Shown in pieces: positions 35,082 through 44,486 of a DNA stretch of 64,000 nucleotides. How positions within the stretch are numbered: position 1 is the first letter of the stretch; each line of letters starts with the position of its first letter. The DNA comes from Candidatus Methanoperedentaceae archaeon GB37. GTDB taxonomy: Archaea; Halobacteriota; Methanosarcinia; Methanosarcinales; EX4572-44. The stretch lies in contig LR991653.1 of the NCBI GenBank assembly GCA_905171695.1, forward strand, positions 1,784,150 through 1,848,149, given 5' to 3'. The position numbers and the translations under genes are program-made. The notes beneath the pieces were generated by a model. It did no database searches. It saw only the letters and a list, made by a program, of their open reading frames with translations, and had not been told where the DNA came from.

Positions 35082-35876
35082 TTAGAAGAATTTTGATGAG
35101 AGCGTTTCTGGGGTTATTTCGCATTTTTTGTTGTGTTCGCACCTTTCGCATGGTGCAGATAGGGGTTTTTCGGGTATTATTTGGTTTTTATGTATCTTTC
35201 TTATTTTGTGTAGTGTTTGGAGTACTTCTCGTCTGTCTCTGGCGCGTATCTTTACTCTGCGTATTGTTCCGTATCTCATGTACTCTACAATCCCTCTTTT
35301 GACAATGGTGTTGTAGCGTTCCTCGATCAGGATGGCGTAGCTTGTGAGGCGTAGTCGCTCGGTCTTCCATACGCCGTTTTTGGGTGGTCTGCCTGTTTTG
35401 AGCACGCTTGGTACAAGTTCGTCTCCGATCTTCACGATTTTGTTCGGCATGCCTGTGAGTCTGTGTTTTTCTGAGTAGAGGAGAGGTTCTGATGCGTGTG
35501 GTGTGATGCTATCTATAAATTCACGCTTCTCTTCTCTGAGGTGTGTGGAGAGTCCGTCTGCGATGGTCTTTGCATCCAGTTGAGTGATGAGTTCATCGAG
35601 TTCTTCTCTTGGCGTCTCTCCGAAGGTGTCCGGGTAGATACTGGCGAGTTCCTTGCAGATGTCGTGAAATGCTTTTCTGATATCGTCTTCGCTGATCTCA
35701 TCCTTTCTCCTGATTATTTCTGGGAGGAGATGGGATAATTCTTTTAAGAGGAGTGTCTCTTTTCCTGGTTGTGTGGGTTTGGTCGTTCCCTCTTCGAAGT
35801 ATATCTTGCGTGGACATATATGATAGGTTGCAAGTTGTGAGACACGAAGACTCTTTTGATCCAAATCCAACCTCAC
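35082..35876 (-). CDS. Cas4/Dna2-like Fe-S protein with degenerate nuclease site
   Basis: About 264 aa. 'VSQLATYHICPRKIYFEEG' gives the first cluster cysteine and 'CERCEHNKKC' the other three, matching the Cas4 [4Fe-4S] layout. The PD-(D/E)xK core is altered: 'LTGMPNKIV' has Asn where GxxD is expected, 'VPSVLKTGRPPKNG' has Val where P-x-E-x-K is expected (Lys kept), and 'RLTSYAILIEE' lacks the Gln of QxxxY. So metal-dependent cleavage seems unlikely. The GTG at 35876 is chosen because the frame further up runs through the tRNA genes; a TATA-like ATAAAAAA lies about 30 bp upstream. No cas genes or CRISPR array nearby. Confidence 0.7.
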   Translation of the reverse strand: MRLDLDQKSLRVSQLATYHICPRKIYFEEGTTKPTQPGKETLLLKELSHLLPEIIRRKDEISEDDIRKAFHDICKELASIYPDTFGETPREELDELITQLDAKTIADGLSTHLREEKREFIDSITPHASEPLLYSEKHRLTGMPNKIVKIGDELVPSVLKTGRPPKNGVWKTERLRLTSYAILIEERYNTIVKRGIVEYMRYGTIRRVKIRARDRREVLQTLHKIRKIHKNQIIPEKPLSAPCERCEHNKKCEITPETLSSKFF

Positions 35877-35916
35877 ACCCAGAGTACGCTTCGGAGTACG
35901 CTTTTTTATGGATAGG

Positions 35917-35999
35917 TGCGGGAGAAGGGATTCGAACCCTTGGACCTCTTCAGGAACAGGCCCTGAACCTGCCGCCGTTGACCACTTGGCTACCCCCGC
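35917..35999 (-). tRNA. tRNA-Leu (anticodon CAG)
   Basis: An 83-base class II tRNA. Acceptor GCGGGGG pairs with CTCCCGC; discriminator A. D arm GCC...GGC with AAGTGGTCAAC; anticodon stem GCAGG/CCTGT, loop TTCAGGG with CAG at 34-36. Extra arm CCT-GAAG-AGG. T arm AAGGG-TTCGAAT-CCCTT. CCA is not encoded, which suits the presence of cca in this window. It lies 47 bp downstream of tRNA-Tyr on the same strand. Confidence 0.93.
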
Positions 36000-36046
36000 A
36001 CGTTGAATCACGCTCTTGGTCGTTTTTATAGTAAGGTGGGTTATTA

Positions 36047-36167
36047 TCCCGCCTCCCAGATTCGAACCGGGGACATCGCGGTATCTGCGCTTTCGTGTGC
36101 GCCTTCGCAAGGAGAAGGGCACATAACATGACTACAGCCGCGCACTCTACCACTGAGTTAAGGCGGG
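36047..36167 (-). tRNA. tRNA-Tyr (anticodon GTA) with a 49-base intron
   Basis: Exon 1 (36167-36132) has acceptor CCCGCCT, D arm ACTC/GAGT, stem CGCGG and loop CTGTAG with anticodon GTA. Exon 2 (36082-36047) has A38, CCGCG, T arm CCCGG-TTCGAAT-CTGGG, AGGCGGG and discriminator A. The intron (36131-36083) lies at 37/38. CTGT of exon 1 can pair with GCAG near the intron 3' end, leaving 3-base bulges AGT and ATA at the two sites, as in a bulge-helix-bulge. The C1-G72 pair is the archaeal tyrosine identity element. A TATA-like ATAAATA lies about 45 bp upstream. Confidence 0.93.
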
Positions 36168-36290
36168 TCTTTTCATCCTCAAATTCCATAGCCAGAGTAT
36201 TTATCACTTTCGCAAACCCACCCCATGTGAATAGAAAAGCGTTAAATAGAATGCGTGCAGTAACGGGTCGACGGCACAAGGGGAAGCGTA

Positions 36291-37211
36291 ATGTATCGAA
36301 AGGCTCTACCATTGATCATCTTGCTCGTCTTTGTATCTGGATGGGGGTGTGTTGATAAGGGATCTGTCGAGGGGAATGGTGGTTTATCTGGCGTTGTTCT
36401 CGTCGATGGTTCGAGTACTGTCTTTCCACTCACCGAGGCGGTTGCTGAGGAATTCCAGATTGCAAATCCTGGTGTTATGATAACGGTTGGTGTGAGCGGT
36501 ACAGGCGGTGGATTCAAGAAGTTCTGTCGCAGGGAGACCGATATCAATGATGCGTCGAGACCCATTAAAGAGAGCGAGATTATGGCGTGCGAGAGAAACG
36601 GAGTTGATTACATCGAGTTCACGGTGGCATACGATGGTGTAACGGTCGTGGTAAATCCTGATAACGACTTTGTCGATTATCTCACACTCGAGGAGCTTGG
36701 AAGGATCTGGATGCCTGGGAGCACCGTGGAGAAGTGGAGTGATCTGCGACCAGGCTGGCCCGAGCGAGAGATCTTCCTTGCCGGTCCTGACACTGACTCT
36801 GGAACCTTTGACTACTTTACAGAGACCGTTGTGGGCAAGAGTGGTGTAAGTCGTTCCGACTACACTGCAAGTTCTGACGACGATATGCTGGTACGAGCTG
36901 TTGCTGGCGAGAAGGATGCACTTGGATACTTTGGATACGCATACTACGCTGAGAACGAGGAGAAGCTCAGGGCAGTTCCGATAGACGCGGGAAACGGGTC
37001 TGTATATCCCACGCCAGAAACGATCGAAAAGAACGAATACCCACTCTCCCGACCCCTCTTTATATATGTGAACACTGAATCGCTAAAGCGACCAGAGGTC
37101 TTTGCATTCGTTGAATACTACCTCCAGAAGAGCGGGTTTTTTGCTAAAGATGTGGGGTACGTCTCAGTCAGCAACGAAACAAGAGACGAGATGCTTAAGA
37201 GGTTAAAGTAA
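36291..37211 (+). CDS. Phosphate-binding lipoprotein, PstS-like
   Basis: A 306-aa periplasmic-type binding protein. The signal peptide ends in the lipobox-like 'VSGWGC'. '[42 protein letters not shown]' is the PstS phosphate-site signature (GSSTV, SGTGGG). '[17 protein letters not shown]' contributes further ligand residues. pstC, pstA and pstB are not adjacent. Instead an ABC-2 exporter follows after 7 bp, so this may be an orphan PstS or a sensor. GGGGAAG lies just before the ATG. Confidence 0.82.
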   Translation: MYRKALPLIILLVFVSGWGCVDKGSVEGNGGLSGVVLVDGSSTVFPLTEAVAEEFQIANPGVMITVGVSGTGGGFKKFCRRETDINDASRPIKESEIMACERNGVDYIEFTVAYDGVTVVVNPDNDFVDYLTLEELGRIWMPGSTVEKWSDLRPGWPEREIFLAGPDTDSGTFDYFTETVVGKSGVSRSDYTASSDDDMLVRAVAGEKDALGYFGYAYYAENEEKLRAVPIDAGNGSVYPTPETIEKNEYPLSRPLFIYVNTESLKRPEVFAFVEYYLQKSGFFAKDVGYVSVSNETRDEMLKRLK

Positions 37212-37218
37212 AATTAAG

Positions 37219-38160
37219 ATGGTTGTCATGTGTATTATACGGGTGGAGCATCTTCAGAAGAGATTTGGAAGTATTGCTGCTGTTGATGACGTGAGTTTTG
37301 ATGTTGAGAGTGGAGAGATCTTCGGTTTCCTTGGTCCAAACGGAGCTGGAAAGACGACTACCATCAGAATGCTAACAGGCTTCCTTATTCCCGATTCAGG
37401 AGATGTCTTCATACGTGGAGTTAACATGAGGGAGAGTCCGATCAGAGCTAAGATGAAGATGGGTGTAATCCCTGAGATGGGAAATGTGTACGTGGACCTA
37501 ACTGCAAAGCAGAATATCGTCCTCTCTGGCAGGTTCTATGGGATCTCGAAGGGAGAACTTGATAGGATAGCAGATGATCTTCTGGAGAGGTTTGAACTTT
37601 CTGAAAGAAGAGATAATCCTGTGAAGACTTTTTCGAAAGGGATGAAACAGAGGGTTAATATTGCAAGTGCTATTGTTCACAGTCCTGAAATCTTATTTCT
37701 GGACGAACCTACCTCTGGGCTGGATGTTCAGAGTCAGCGGTTGATCAAGGATATTATTAAGGAGATGAATCAAAGAGGAACAACCATATTTTTAACCACT
37801 CATAATATTGAAGAGGCTAATGTACTGTGTGATCGAGTGGGAATTATTAACAGAGGGAAGATAGCGGCTATTGACACTCCTGAAAGATTGAGGCGTGCCT
37901 TTGAAGAGACGCAGTCAGTTGAGATCTCTTTTGATAAGCCGATCGACGGTAGTTTGATTGGGGAGAGTGGAATGGTAAGTCGGGTGGAAAAGATAGGGGA
38001 TAAGTGGAAGTTATACACTGATAACCCGGATAGGCTCGTGAAATACCTGGCTAAGTTCGCTGAGGATCGCGATTTGGCGTTCACGTCGATGGAGATATGC
38101 GGAGCGAGTCTGGAAGATGTGTTCATGAAACTGACAGAGGCGAGGGAAGATGCAAGCTGA
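37219..38160 (+). CDS. ABC transporter ATP-binding protein (ABC-2 type)
   Basis: 313 aa. Walker A 'GPNGAGKTTTIRML', signature 'FSKGMKQRVNIASAI', Walker B 'EILFLDEPTSGLD', H-loop 'FLTTHNIEEA'. The C-terminal 85 residues form the accessory domain seen in daunorubicin/multidrug-type exporters. It overlaps the permease gene by 11 bp. The frame has ATG at 37219 and another at 37228; either is possible. The substrate is unknown. Confidence 0.87.
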   Translation: MVVMCIIRVEHLQKRFGSIAAVDDVSFDVESGEIFGFLGPNGAGKTTTIRMLTGFLIPDSGDVFIRGVNMRESPIRAKMKMGVIPEMGNVYVDLTAKQNIVLSGRFYGISKGELDRIADDLLERFELSERRDNPVKTFSKGMKQRVNIASAIVHSPEILFLDEPTSGLDVQSQRLIKDIIKEMNQRGTTIFLTTHNIEEANVLCDRVGIINRGKIAAIDTPERLRRAFEETQSVEISFDKPIDGSLIGESGMVSRVEKIGDKWKLYTDNPDRLVKYLAKFAEDRDLAFTSMEICGASLEDVFMKLTEAREDAS

Positions 38161-38902
38161 TGATCTTATCCACTTCTTACGCGGGATAATGGTTGTAACC
38201 GAGAAAAATATCAAGATCTATTACACCAAGCCCCCAATTATAATATTCGGCCTCCTCTTTCCACTCTTCATGTTCTTAGCATTTTATCTCGGAAAAGAAG
38301 TGGACTTTCAGGTATTCTTCCCAGGACTTTTAGCAATGTTCCTCTTCTTTATATCCTCCTCAGTAGGTCCATTGATAACGCCCTGGGAAAAACAGGCAGG
38401 AACCTTTGAAAGACTACTATCTTTTCCAGTCAGCATCAATACAATTATTTTAGGAGACAGCGCTGCAGGAATGATCTTTGGCATCATGATAAACCTCGTC
38501 GTCTTGGCTGCAGGGCTAATATTTTTGAACTATAACCTGAAGATTTTAATCTTAATAGCAGGCATACTCTTGGGCTCTCTCTGCTTCTCGTCTCTTGGCG
38601 TGTTACTAGCATCTCCATCAGTTCCCAATCCATCATATATCATGATGCTCTCGAGTCTCGTCCGCTTCCCACTTATCTTCGTAAGCGGGATCTTCATACC
38701 CATAGAAGACCTAGAGGGAATCGGGTTAATACTGAGCTACATCTCACCGATCACATACCTCGTTGACATATTCAACTATAGCTTCACAAGCCAGTCCCAC
38801 ATCTCTGTAACCATTGATTTCACAGTACTATTAATATTCAGTCTGATATTTATTTATGGGTCAAACAGACTGCATAAAAAGAATCTGATGAAGGGACTGT
38901 GA
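38150..38902 (+). CDS. ABC-2 type transporter permease
   Basis: 250 aa with six hydrophobic segments. 'PIIIFGLLFPLFMFLAFYLG', 'FFPGLLAMFLFFISSS', and the ABC-2 signature near the C-terminus 'FPLIFVSGIFIPIEDLEGIGLILSYISPITYLVDIFNY'. It forms a two-gene exporter with the preceding ATPase; overlap suggests translational coupling. Confidence 0.87.
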   Translation: MQADDLIHFLRGIMVVTEKNIKIYYTKPPIIIFGLLFPLFMFLAFYLGKEVDFQVFFPGLLAMFLFFISSSVGPLITPWEKQAGTFERLLSFPVSINTIILGDSAAGMIFGIMINLVVLAAGLIFLNYNLKILILIAGILLGSLCFSSLGVLLASPSVPNPSYIMMLSSLVRFPLIFVSGIFIPIEDLEGIGLILSYISPITYLVDIFNYSFTSQSHISVTIDFTVLLIFSLIFIYGSNRLHKKNLMKGL

Positions 38903-38935
38903 AGAACGATTAAATTCTCCAAGGAGTGGTGAAAC

Positions 38936-38948
38936 ATATTATATAATA
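38936..38948 (+). promoter_or_regulatory. TATA box of serS
   Basis: CATATTATATAAT lies about 40 bp before the serS ATG. GAGAGG at 38970-38975 is a ribosome binding site ten bases before the start, so this transcript has a short leader. Confidence 0.5.
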
Positions 38949-38983
38949 GCGTGTAGATTGGTCTCTTTGAGAGGATTTAGATT

Positions 38984-40477
38984 ATGCGGTTCGAACTCAC
39001 AGGTTGTTTCAGAACGAGTGCCAATGTTGATCATGCAGTAGATGATATTACAGGTTTCTTTCGGGACGAGGCTTCCAAGTTGCTCTCGAAGGGTGTGCCC
39101 CAGGGTCGTGGCGCTCTTGTGGAGAAGATCTGGTGCGAGGGTCAGAGCATCTGCTTCAAACTCGTCTCTGACCGGTATCTTCGTGCCCATGATGGCGTGT
39201 TACGGCTTCGAAGACCGCTCGCGCGTCTTCTCGGTAAGAGGCATCGTATAGGCATTCGCAGAGTTGAGGTTCGTGATTATGTTATACGTTTTCCTGCAAA
39301 GAGACCATTAAAGAGACTGAAGATACCGTACGTTAAAGATATCGAGTATATGGATGGAGAGCTCGTCCTAACCCTAAACGTGAGCGAGGCAGAGATTGAA
39401 AGACGCGTGCCTGACCGAATCGTATCACTTGTTGAAGACAAGCTTGCAATGGATGAGTACGGCGGGAAGTCTGAACACTGGAAGTTACTCTGGGAGAGCG
39501 AGAAGAGAGAAGAGAAGAAGATGCTTGACCCAACCCAGCAACTCGTCGAAGCAAAGTGGATAAAACACGGAGCAAGCCGTGGCCAGTGGATCTATGGCCC
39601 AGAGATAACGAAGCTCTTCAGAGTATTCGAAGAGATCGTGATAGATGAGATAATAACACCACTCGGCTACAGCGAGATGATATTTCCCAAACTCGTGACA
39701 TGGGAGGTATGGAAGCACTCAGGGCATGCGAAGGGCGTCTACCCTGAGATATACTATGTCTGCCCGCCCAAAACAAGGGATCCTGAGTTCTGGGAAGAGG
39801 TCATAGATCACTACAAAGTGACGCTCGAAGTCCCGATCGATCTGATAGCAGAGAAGATCGGAAAGCCCATAGGTGGAATGTGCTATGCGCAATGCCCACC
39901 CTTCTGGATGTTCTTAAAAGGTGAGACGATAGCAGATGAGTCGCTCCCCTTCAGAGTCTTCGACCGTTCAGGCACCTCGCATCGATATGAGAGTGGTGGC
40001 ATTCACGGGATCGAACGCCTCGACGAGTTCCATAGAATAGAACTTGTCTGGTGCGGAAGCGTTGAAGAGGTGCTCAAAGACTCAGAGGAACTCCAGGAAC
40101 GCTACAAGAAGATCTTCACCGACCTCCTTGAACTCGAATGGCGCATGGCATGGGTAACACCATGGTTTATGGCACAGGAAGGACTCACAGGACTTGCAGA
40201 AGAGAGAGAGGTCGGTACAATAGACTATGAAGCAATAATGCCCTACCGCAATGAATGGCTCGAGTTCCAGAACCTCAGCGTCAACGGAGACAAATACCCG
40301 AAAGGCTTCAACGTCAAGTCACAGTCTGGCAAACCACTCTGGAGTGGATGTTCAGGGATTGGACTCGAACGATGGGCAAGTGTCTTTCTTGCACAGAAGG
40401 GATTGGAGATTGACGAATGGCCCCCTGCCGTCCGTAAAAGATATGGCAAACGACCAAAAGGGATTAAATTCCTATAG
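38984..40477 (+). CDS. serS: Seryl-tRNA synthetase, methanogen type (type 2)
   Basis: 497 aa. The N-terminal ~160 residues ('[22 protein letters not shown]', '[22 protein letters not shown]') form the alpha-beta tRNA-binding domain unique to the methanogen-type enzyme. The class II core has motif 1 around '[32 protein letters not shown]', the zinc site cysteine in '[14 protein letters not shown]', motif 2 '[31 protein letters not shown]' and motif 3 '[18 protein letters not shown]'. This form is essentially limited to methanogens and relatives. Confidence 0.95.
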   Translation: MRFELTGCFRTSANVDHAVDDITGFFRDEASKLLSKGVPQGRGALVEKIWCEGQSICFKLVSDRYLRAHDGVLRLRRPLARLLGKRHRIGIRRVEVRDYVIRFPAKRPLKRLKIPYVKDIEYMDGELVLTLNVSEAEIERRVPDRIVSLVEDKLAMDEYGGKSEHWKLLWESEKREEKKMLDPTQQLVEAKWIKHGASRGQWIYGPEITKLFRVFEEIVIDEIITPLGYSEMIFPKLVTWEVWKHSGHAKGVYPEIYYVCPPKTRDPEFWEEVIDHYKVTLEVPIDLIAEKIGKPIGGMCYAQCPPFWMFLKGETIADESLPFRVFDRSGTSHRYESGGIHGIERLDEFHRIELVWCGSVEEVLKDSEELQERYKKIFTDLLELEWRMAWVTPWFMAQEGLTGLAEEREVGTIDYEAIMPYRNEWLEFQNLSVNGDKYPKGFNVKSQSGKPLWSGCSGIGLERWASVFLAQKGLEIDEWPPAVRKRYGKRPKGIKFL

Positions 40478-40494
40478 CATAACCTTTAGAACTC

Positions 40495-41349
40495 TTATGT
40501 TACGTCTATCCAGAGATGAAGTGATCGATAAACGTCTTCTTCACCATTTTTATAGAGCAAAAGTTCCAATCTCTGATCTTTACCTCTCTTCGTTGCCGTG
40601 AATGTGAAGGGTTCTTCCCATCTCTCGTTGTGCCCCAGCTCAACTCTCTCTTCACCTATAACCTCTTCATTGAGCCTTGCCACCAATCGATATGTGCTGT
40701 TTGTATATTCATGATTTACAACACCTATAATTACTCTTCCTTCTGCGCCTAACTTCAAATTCGTAGGATAATCATCTGCCGTTCCGTTTATACCGAGAAT
40801 ATAAAATTCCGTGAACTTCTCACCTTCTTTTGGCATTATTATCACATAAACGGTCATGGAGAGCGCAAGCACGATTGAAGCAATGAGTATCAGAGTTAAA
40901 ATCCGGTCTGTCTTTGTATCTGTGGTTTTAAACGAATTTTTCATCTTAGTAAGTGTACTCCCAAGCTTAACGGTAAACCTGTCCTCTTCTGGAATCGTTC
41001 TTCTTCTGAGATACGCACCGATGGCAAGTGAGACCGTGAATATAGAGAGAGTGATAAGGACTGGTGATAATCGAATTCCAAGCGGAGTATAGTTCAATGC
41101 CAATCCAAGCAGTGGAACAACTGCAATACTCAATCCAAAACTCAGTGCAATCCGCTCAATCACACTCAGATCATCTCTTCTTGGAAAGAGTACTGCGATT
41201 AACGAGTAACCTGGTAGGAAAAGCACCAGCGGAAGACCGAGAAGCATTCTTATCGGCGTCTCATTTAATGGCGGAATTAAGACAAACGGTATACATGAGA
41301 GCGTGAATAGAATTACGAGTGCAAGGTCTTCTGGAACGCGTTTAAACAT
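40495..41349 (-). CDS. DUF1616 family membrane protein
   Basis: 284 aa. Four N-terminal helices with 'LPLVLFLPGYSLIAVLFPRRDDLSVIERIALSFGLSIAVVPLLGLALNY', the DUF1616 signature, then a cytoplasmic stretch, a fifth helix and an outside domain with 'GVVNHEYTNSTYRLVARLNEEVIGEERVELGHNERWEEPFTF', resembling an Ig-like sandwich. Common in methanogens and Archaeoglobi next to surface-glycan genes. Function unknown. Confidence 0.8.
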   Translation of the reverse strand: MFKRVPEDLALVILFTLSCIPFVLIPPLNETPIRMLLGLPLVLFLPGYSLIAVLFPRRDDLSVIERIALSFGLSIAVVPLLGLALNYTPLGIRLSPVLITLSIFTVSLAIGAYLRRRTIPEEDRFTVKLGSTLTKMKNSFKTTDTKTDRILTLILIASIVLALSMTVYVIIMPKEGEKFTEFYILGINGTADDYPTNLKLGAEGRVIIGVVNHEYTNSTYRLVARLNEEVIGEERVELGHNERWEEPFTFTATKRGKDQRLELLLYKNGEEDVYRSLHLWIDVT

Positions 41350-41454
41350 CGTATACGATCTTGTTTTTAGCGTTATTAACCCTTTTGCAATCTCTATAGT
41401 ATCTATAAGTAGGGTTCGAAAGTGCTAAGTCCTGCAAGGTCTTCCTGATCTCTT

Positions 41455-42654
41455 ATGCAGATCAATGCTGATTTACATATTCACTCAAAGTATTCGATGG
41501 CAACCTCACAGAGGATGGAGCTTCAGGTGATTGCAGGCGAAGCCCGTAAGAAGGGTGTTCATATCGTGGGGAGCGGAGACTGCCTCCATCCTCTCTGGCG
41601 ACGTGAGCTTGAGCGACTGAACTCTGAGGACGATCTCCTCGTCTTGGATGATACGTACTTTATCCCAACTGTCGAGGTGGAGGACAGGAATCGTGTGCAC
41701 CATCTACTCATAGTTCCATCACTCTCAAAGGCAGACGAACTCTATGAACGGTTCAAGACGCATTCGGAGAACATCGATGAGGACGGGCGCCCCAGCGTGA
41801 ACCTATCTGGAGAAGAGATTGCAGAGATTGCACGGGACTCTGAATCCCTGATCGGGCCTGCACACGCTTTTACACCATGGACTTCGATCTATGCATACCA
41901 TAACTCCCTATCTGAGTGCTATTCCGATCTTACAGATTATATCTCCTTCGTGGAGCTTGGGTTGAGCGCAGATACCGCTTATGCCGACAGAATATCTGAA
42001 CTGCACAGACTGACGTTCCTCACCAACTCTGATGCACACTCGCCGTGGCCAAACAAGCTTGCACGTGAGTTCACACGGTTTGAAGTGGAGAGTATCACCT
42101 TCGAAGAGCTAAAAAAAGCGATCTTCAGGGGAGATGGGAGGCGTCCAACCCTGAATATCGGCTTCTTCCCAGAAGAGGGAAAGTACAACGAGAGTGCGTG
42201 CATCAGGTGCTTCAAACACTACACCCTTCGAGAAGCTGTGAGAATGAGCTGGAGGTGCGTTTGCGGGGGGAGGATCAAGAAGGGTGTGCGTGACAGAGTT
42301 GAAGAGCTCGCCGATACCACCGAACACCCAGATCATCGCCCACCATACCTCCATATCTTCCCGCTCTCAGAGATCATCACAATGGCACTCGGACACTCAA
42401 GCCAGAATACCAAGACCGTGCAGAGAGCATGGAACGAGCTTGTAGAGGCTTTCGGAAGCGAGGTGAAGGTACTCGTTGACATAGATCTTGAGAGGATCGA
42501 TTTCGTGGATGAGAGGATCGTTGAAGCGATCAGGGCATTCCGAGAGAAGAGAGTCATCCTCCACCCAGGCGGTGGTGGGAAGTATGGGTGGATCGAGCTT
42601 CCAAAGAGGATGGCGAGGAGGGGTGGAGGGCAGGCATCACTGAGCGACTTTTAA
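41455..42654 (+). CDS. Endonuclease Q (deaminated-base repair)
   Basis: 399 aa. PHP-type N-terminus 'NADLHIHSKYSMATS' with metal ligands, 'GSGDCLHPLW', 'GPAHAFTPWTS', 'NSDAHSPWPNKLAREFTRF'. A zinc site follows, 'CIRCFKHYTLREAVRMSWRCVCGG', and a C-terminal helical part 'GSEVKVLVDIDLERI...ILHPGGGGKYG'. This matches EndoQ, which nicks DNA 5' of deoxyuridine, hypoxanthine and related lesions. A TATA-like TATCTATAAG lies about 50 bp before the ATG; divergent from the DUF1616 gene. Confidence 0.9.
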   Translation: MQINADLHIHSKYSMATSQRMELQVIAGEARKKGVHIVGSGDCLHPLWRRELERLNSEDDLLVLDDTYFIPTVEVEDRNRVHHLLIVPSLSKADELYERFKTHSENIDEDGRPSVNLSGEEIAEIARDSESLIGPAHAFTPWTSIYAYHNSLSECYSDLTDYISFVELGLSADTAYADRISELHRLTFLTNSDAHSPWPNKLAREFTRFEVESITFEELKKAIFRGDGRRPTLNIGFFPEEGKYNESACIRCFKHYTLREAVRMSWRCVCGGRIKKGVRDRVEELADTTEHPDHRPPYLHIFPLSEIITMALGHSSQNTKTVQRAWNELVEAFGSEVKVLVDIDLERIDFVDERIVEAIRAFREKRVILHPGGGGKYGWIELPKRMARRGGGQASLSDF

Positions 42655-42716
42655 ACCCAATCCCACCCCCCTCCTCTACCAGAGGGGATCATATCGTCGA
42701 TCCCGCCCCCAGGGTC

Positions 42717-43391
42717 TCAATCCTGATCTATACTCTCTCTTAGGTGTCTATAGAGTTCTTCGTGGCTCTTCACGATTATGTCTGCGTCTTTGAGGTGTTG
42801 AGGTGGGAGGGTGGTTGTGATCGCGATGCAGGTGCATCCTGCTTTCTTGGCAGCGGCTATGCCTCGTGGTGCGTTCTCGATCACGATGCACTCTCTTGGT
42901 GTGAGTCTTAGTCTGCTTATGGCTTTCTGGTAGATCTCGGGTGCGGGTTTTCCGTTCTCTATATCATCTCCCGTGAGTATCGTCTTGAATGTGCCGGGCT
43001 CGAAGCATCTCTCTATTATCTGGTGGACTGTTGCCTGGTTCGAACCCGATGCTACTGCCAATTTGAGGTTTTTCGACTTTAGCATGGCTATCAGTTTTTT
43101 CACTCCTCTGTATGTGCTTGGCTTGTAGAGGGTGTTGAATATTTGGATCTTTCTTCTGGATAGCTCGGTTTTCAGTTCTTCACTGTACTCTCTATTATAT
43201 CTCTTCAGTATCGCCTCTACTATGCCGCTGTGATTTGAGCCTTCGAGCAGGTAGATATCCATCGGCTCGATCCTGATCCCGATCTCCTCGAATGCTCTCT
43301 GCCATGCAAGCGCGTGTGCCGGCATGCTATCGGTCAGTACGCCGTCCATGTCGAAGATGACCGCTCTTATCTCTCCTCTCATCTCTCTCAT
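42717..43391 (-). CDS. HAD-superfamily phosphohydrolase/phosphomutase
   Basis: 224 aa. 'AVIFDMDGVLTDSMPAHALAWQRAFEEIGI' is HAD motif I with nucleophile Asp in a beta-phosphoglucomutase-like context; 'LAVASGSNQATVHQIIE' is motif II; 'NGKPAPEIYQKAISRL...CIVIENAPRGIAAAKKAGC' contains motifs III and IV. An alpha-helical cap lies between. The ATG follows the endA stop with no gap. Substrate not determinable. Confidence 0.85.
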   Translation of the reverse strand: MREMRGEIRAVIFDMDGVLTDSMPAHALAWQRAFEEIGIRIEPMDIYLLEGSNHSGIVEAILKRYNREYSEELKTELSRRKIQIFNTLYKPSTYRGVKKLIAMLKSKNLKLAVASGSNQATVHQIIERCFEPGTFKTILTGDDIENGKPAPEIYQKAISRLRLTPRECIVIENAPRGIAAAKKAGCTCIAITTTLPPQHLKDADIIVKSHEELYRHLRESIDQD

Positions 43392-44486
43392 TCACATCTT
43401 TTTCCTTATTACTTCAAGGTAGGTGATGGTATTGTCGCTCTTTACTACTGCGTATATCATCTGTTTTCGCACGCTGTGCGCGAGGCGTGCTGCCCTGCTA
43501 AAGTCTGAGAGCTGGAAGGCGTGGTCCGATGGTACTGCGTGGATTAGGTACTCTGAGTGTGTGGTTCTCTCCATCGTTATGGCGGGTTCTCTGTAGGTGC
43601 GGAAGTGCGCTCCGAACTTGAAGCCTGTCTTCGGTGTGAGTCCTCTCCTTCGAAGGTCCTCGTAGCTCAGGTACTTGAGTCTGAAGTCTGGCTCGATTCG
43701 CTCTGCAAGTTCTGTGAACTCAGCGTATCTGACTCGTCTTCTCCCGCTCTTCTCCTGGTAGAGGGTGATCGTCTCGTTTTTGAGCAGGTATGCGGTCTCG
43801 ACGAGCGATAACTGGAGGTATCTCTCGAGGAGTCTTCCATAGAACCCTTGGTTGTGGAGCTCTTCTGAGATCTCTCGATTCCAGATGATCGTTCTATCCC
43901 GCAGCAGGGTTGCGTTCACGCCATGCGGCAGTGCTCGTCTCTTCAGATCCTCCATCCTTCCCGCTTCTTTCCCTCTCGGATCTGATTTTTTTAGTTTGTA
44001 GAATGTTATATCGCTTTCTTCATCGACTATTGCAAGTATCACTTCTTTTTTCAGGTTTTCTCCTGTTTCAATGCATTTTAATAGTTTTTTGATCGGTGTT
44101 CTCTCTCGTTCAGAGATGATGTGCAGAAGGTATCTCGATGCTACTCTGCCGGGCTCTCCACCGCGCGGGTAGATTCTGAAATCGGTTGGTGAGGGCTGAA
44201 TGTGGTATCCGCGCTCTCGAAGATCCCTATAAACAATATACCTCTCTGTGAAGGTCTCATCGATCGCAGACGCTCTCTCAAAGAACGCTTCAAAGCCGAG
44301 TCGTTCTCCATCTTCCATCACTTCGATCTTCCCCCTGGAGAGGAGGTATGCCGCCTCTACCAGCGTGAGCTTAATCCCCTCTCTACAGTCTCTTCCAAAA
44401 CTCTTCCTATCAAGCTCTTCACCTCCCGCGCGCGGGACGATCACCGATCCTCCCACCAGTTCGCCTCGTATCTTCTCGCCCTTCAT
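43392..44486 (-). CDS. endA: tRNA-splicing endonuclease, double-length form
   Basis: 364 aa with two EndA-like repeats. Repeat 1: 'GIKLTLVEAAYLLSRGKIEV', 'ERYIVYRDLRERGYHIQPS'. Repeat 2: 'YLQLSLVETAYLLKNETITL', 'LKYLSYEDLRRRGLTPKTGFKFGAHFRTY', 'HSEYLIHAV', 'VRKQMIYAVV'. The catalytic Tyr, His and Lys are all in repeat 2, and repeat 1 is structural, as in homodimeric archaeal enzymes. The ATG at 44486 overlaps the ndt stop as ATGA; the longer frame is rejected. A substrate, intron-containing tRNA-Tyr, lies in this window. Confidence 0.88.
   Translation of the reverse strand: MKGEKIRGELVGGSVIVPRAGGEELDRKSFGRDCREGIKLTLVEAAYLLSRGKIEVMEDGERLGFEAFFERASAIDETFTERYIVYRDLRERGYHIQPSPTDFRIYPRGGEPGRVASRYLLHIISERERTPIKKLLKCIETGENLKKEVILAIVDEESDITFYKLKKSDPRGKEAGRMEDLKRRALPHGVNATLLRDRTIIWNREISEELHNQGFYGRLLERYLQLSLVETAYLLKNETITLYQEKSGRRRVRYAEFTELAERIEPDFRLKYLSYEDLRRRGLTPKTGFKFGAHFRTYREPAITMERTTHSEYLIHAVPSDHAFQLSDFSRAARLAHSVRKQMIYAVVKSDNTITYLEVIRKKM

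Noticed and set aside
35082..35876. A CRISPR-Cas locus around the Cas4-like gene
   Set aside because: No repeats, cas1, cas2 or effector genes are visible within the window.
35877..36122. N-terminal extension of the Cas4-like frame
   Set aside because: It runs through tRNA-Leu and the 3' part of tRNA-Tyr, so it is not coding.
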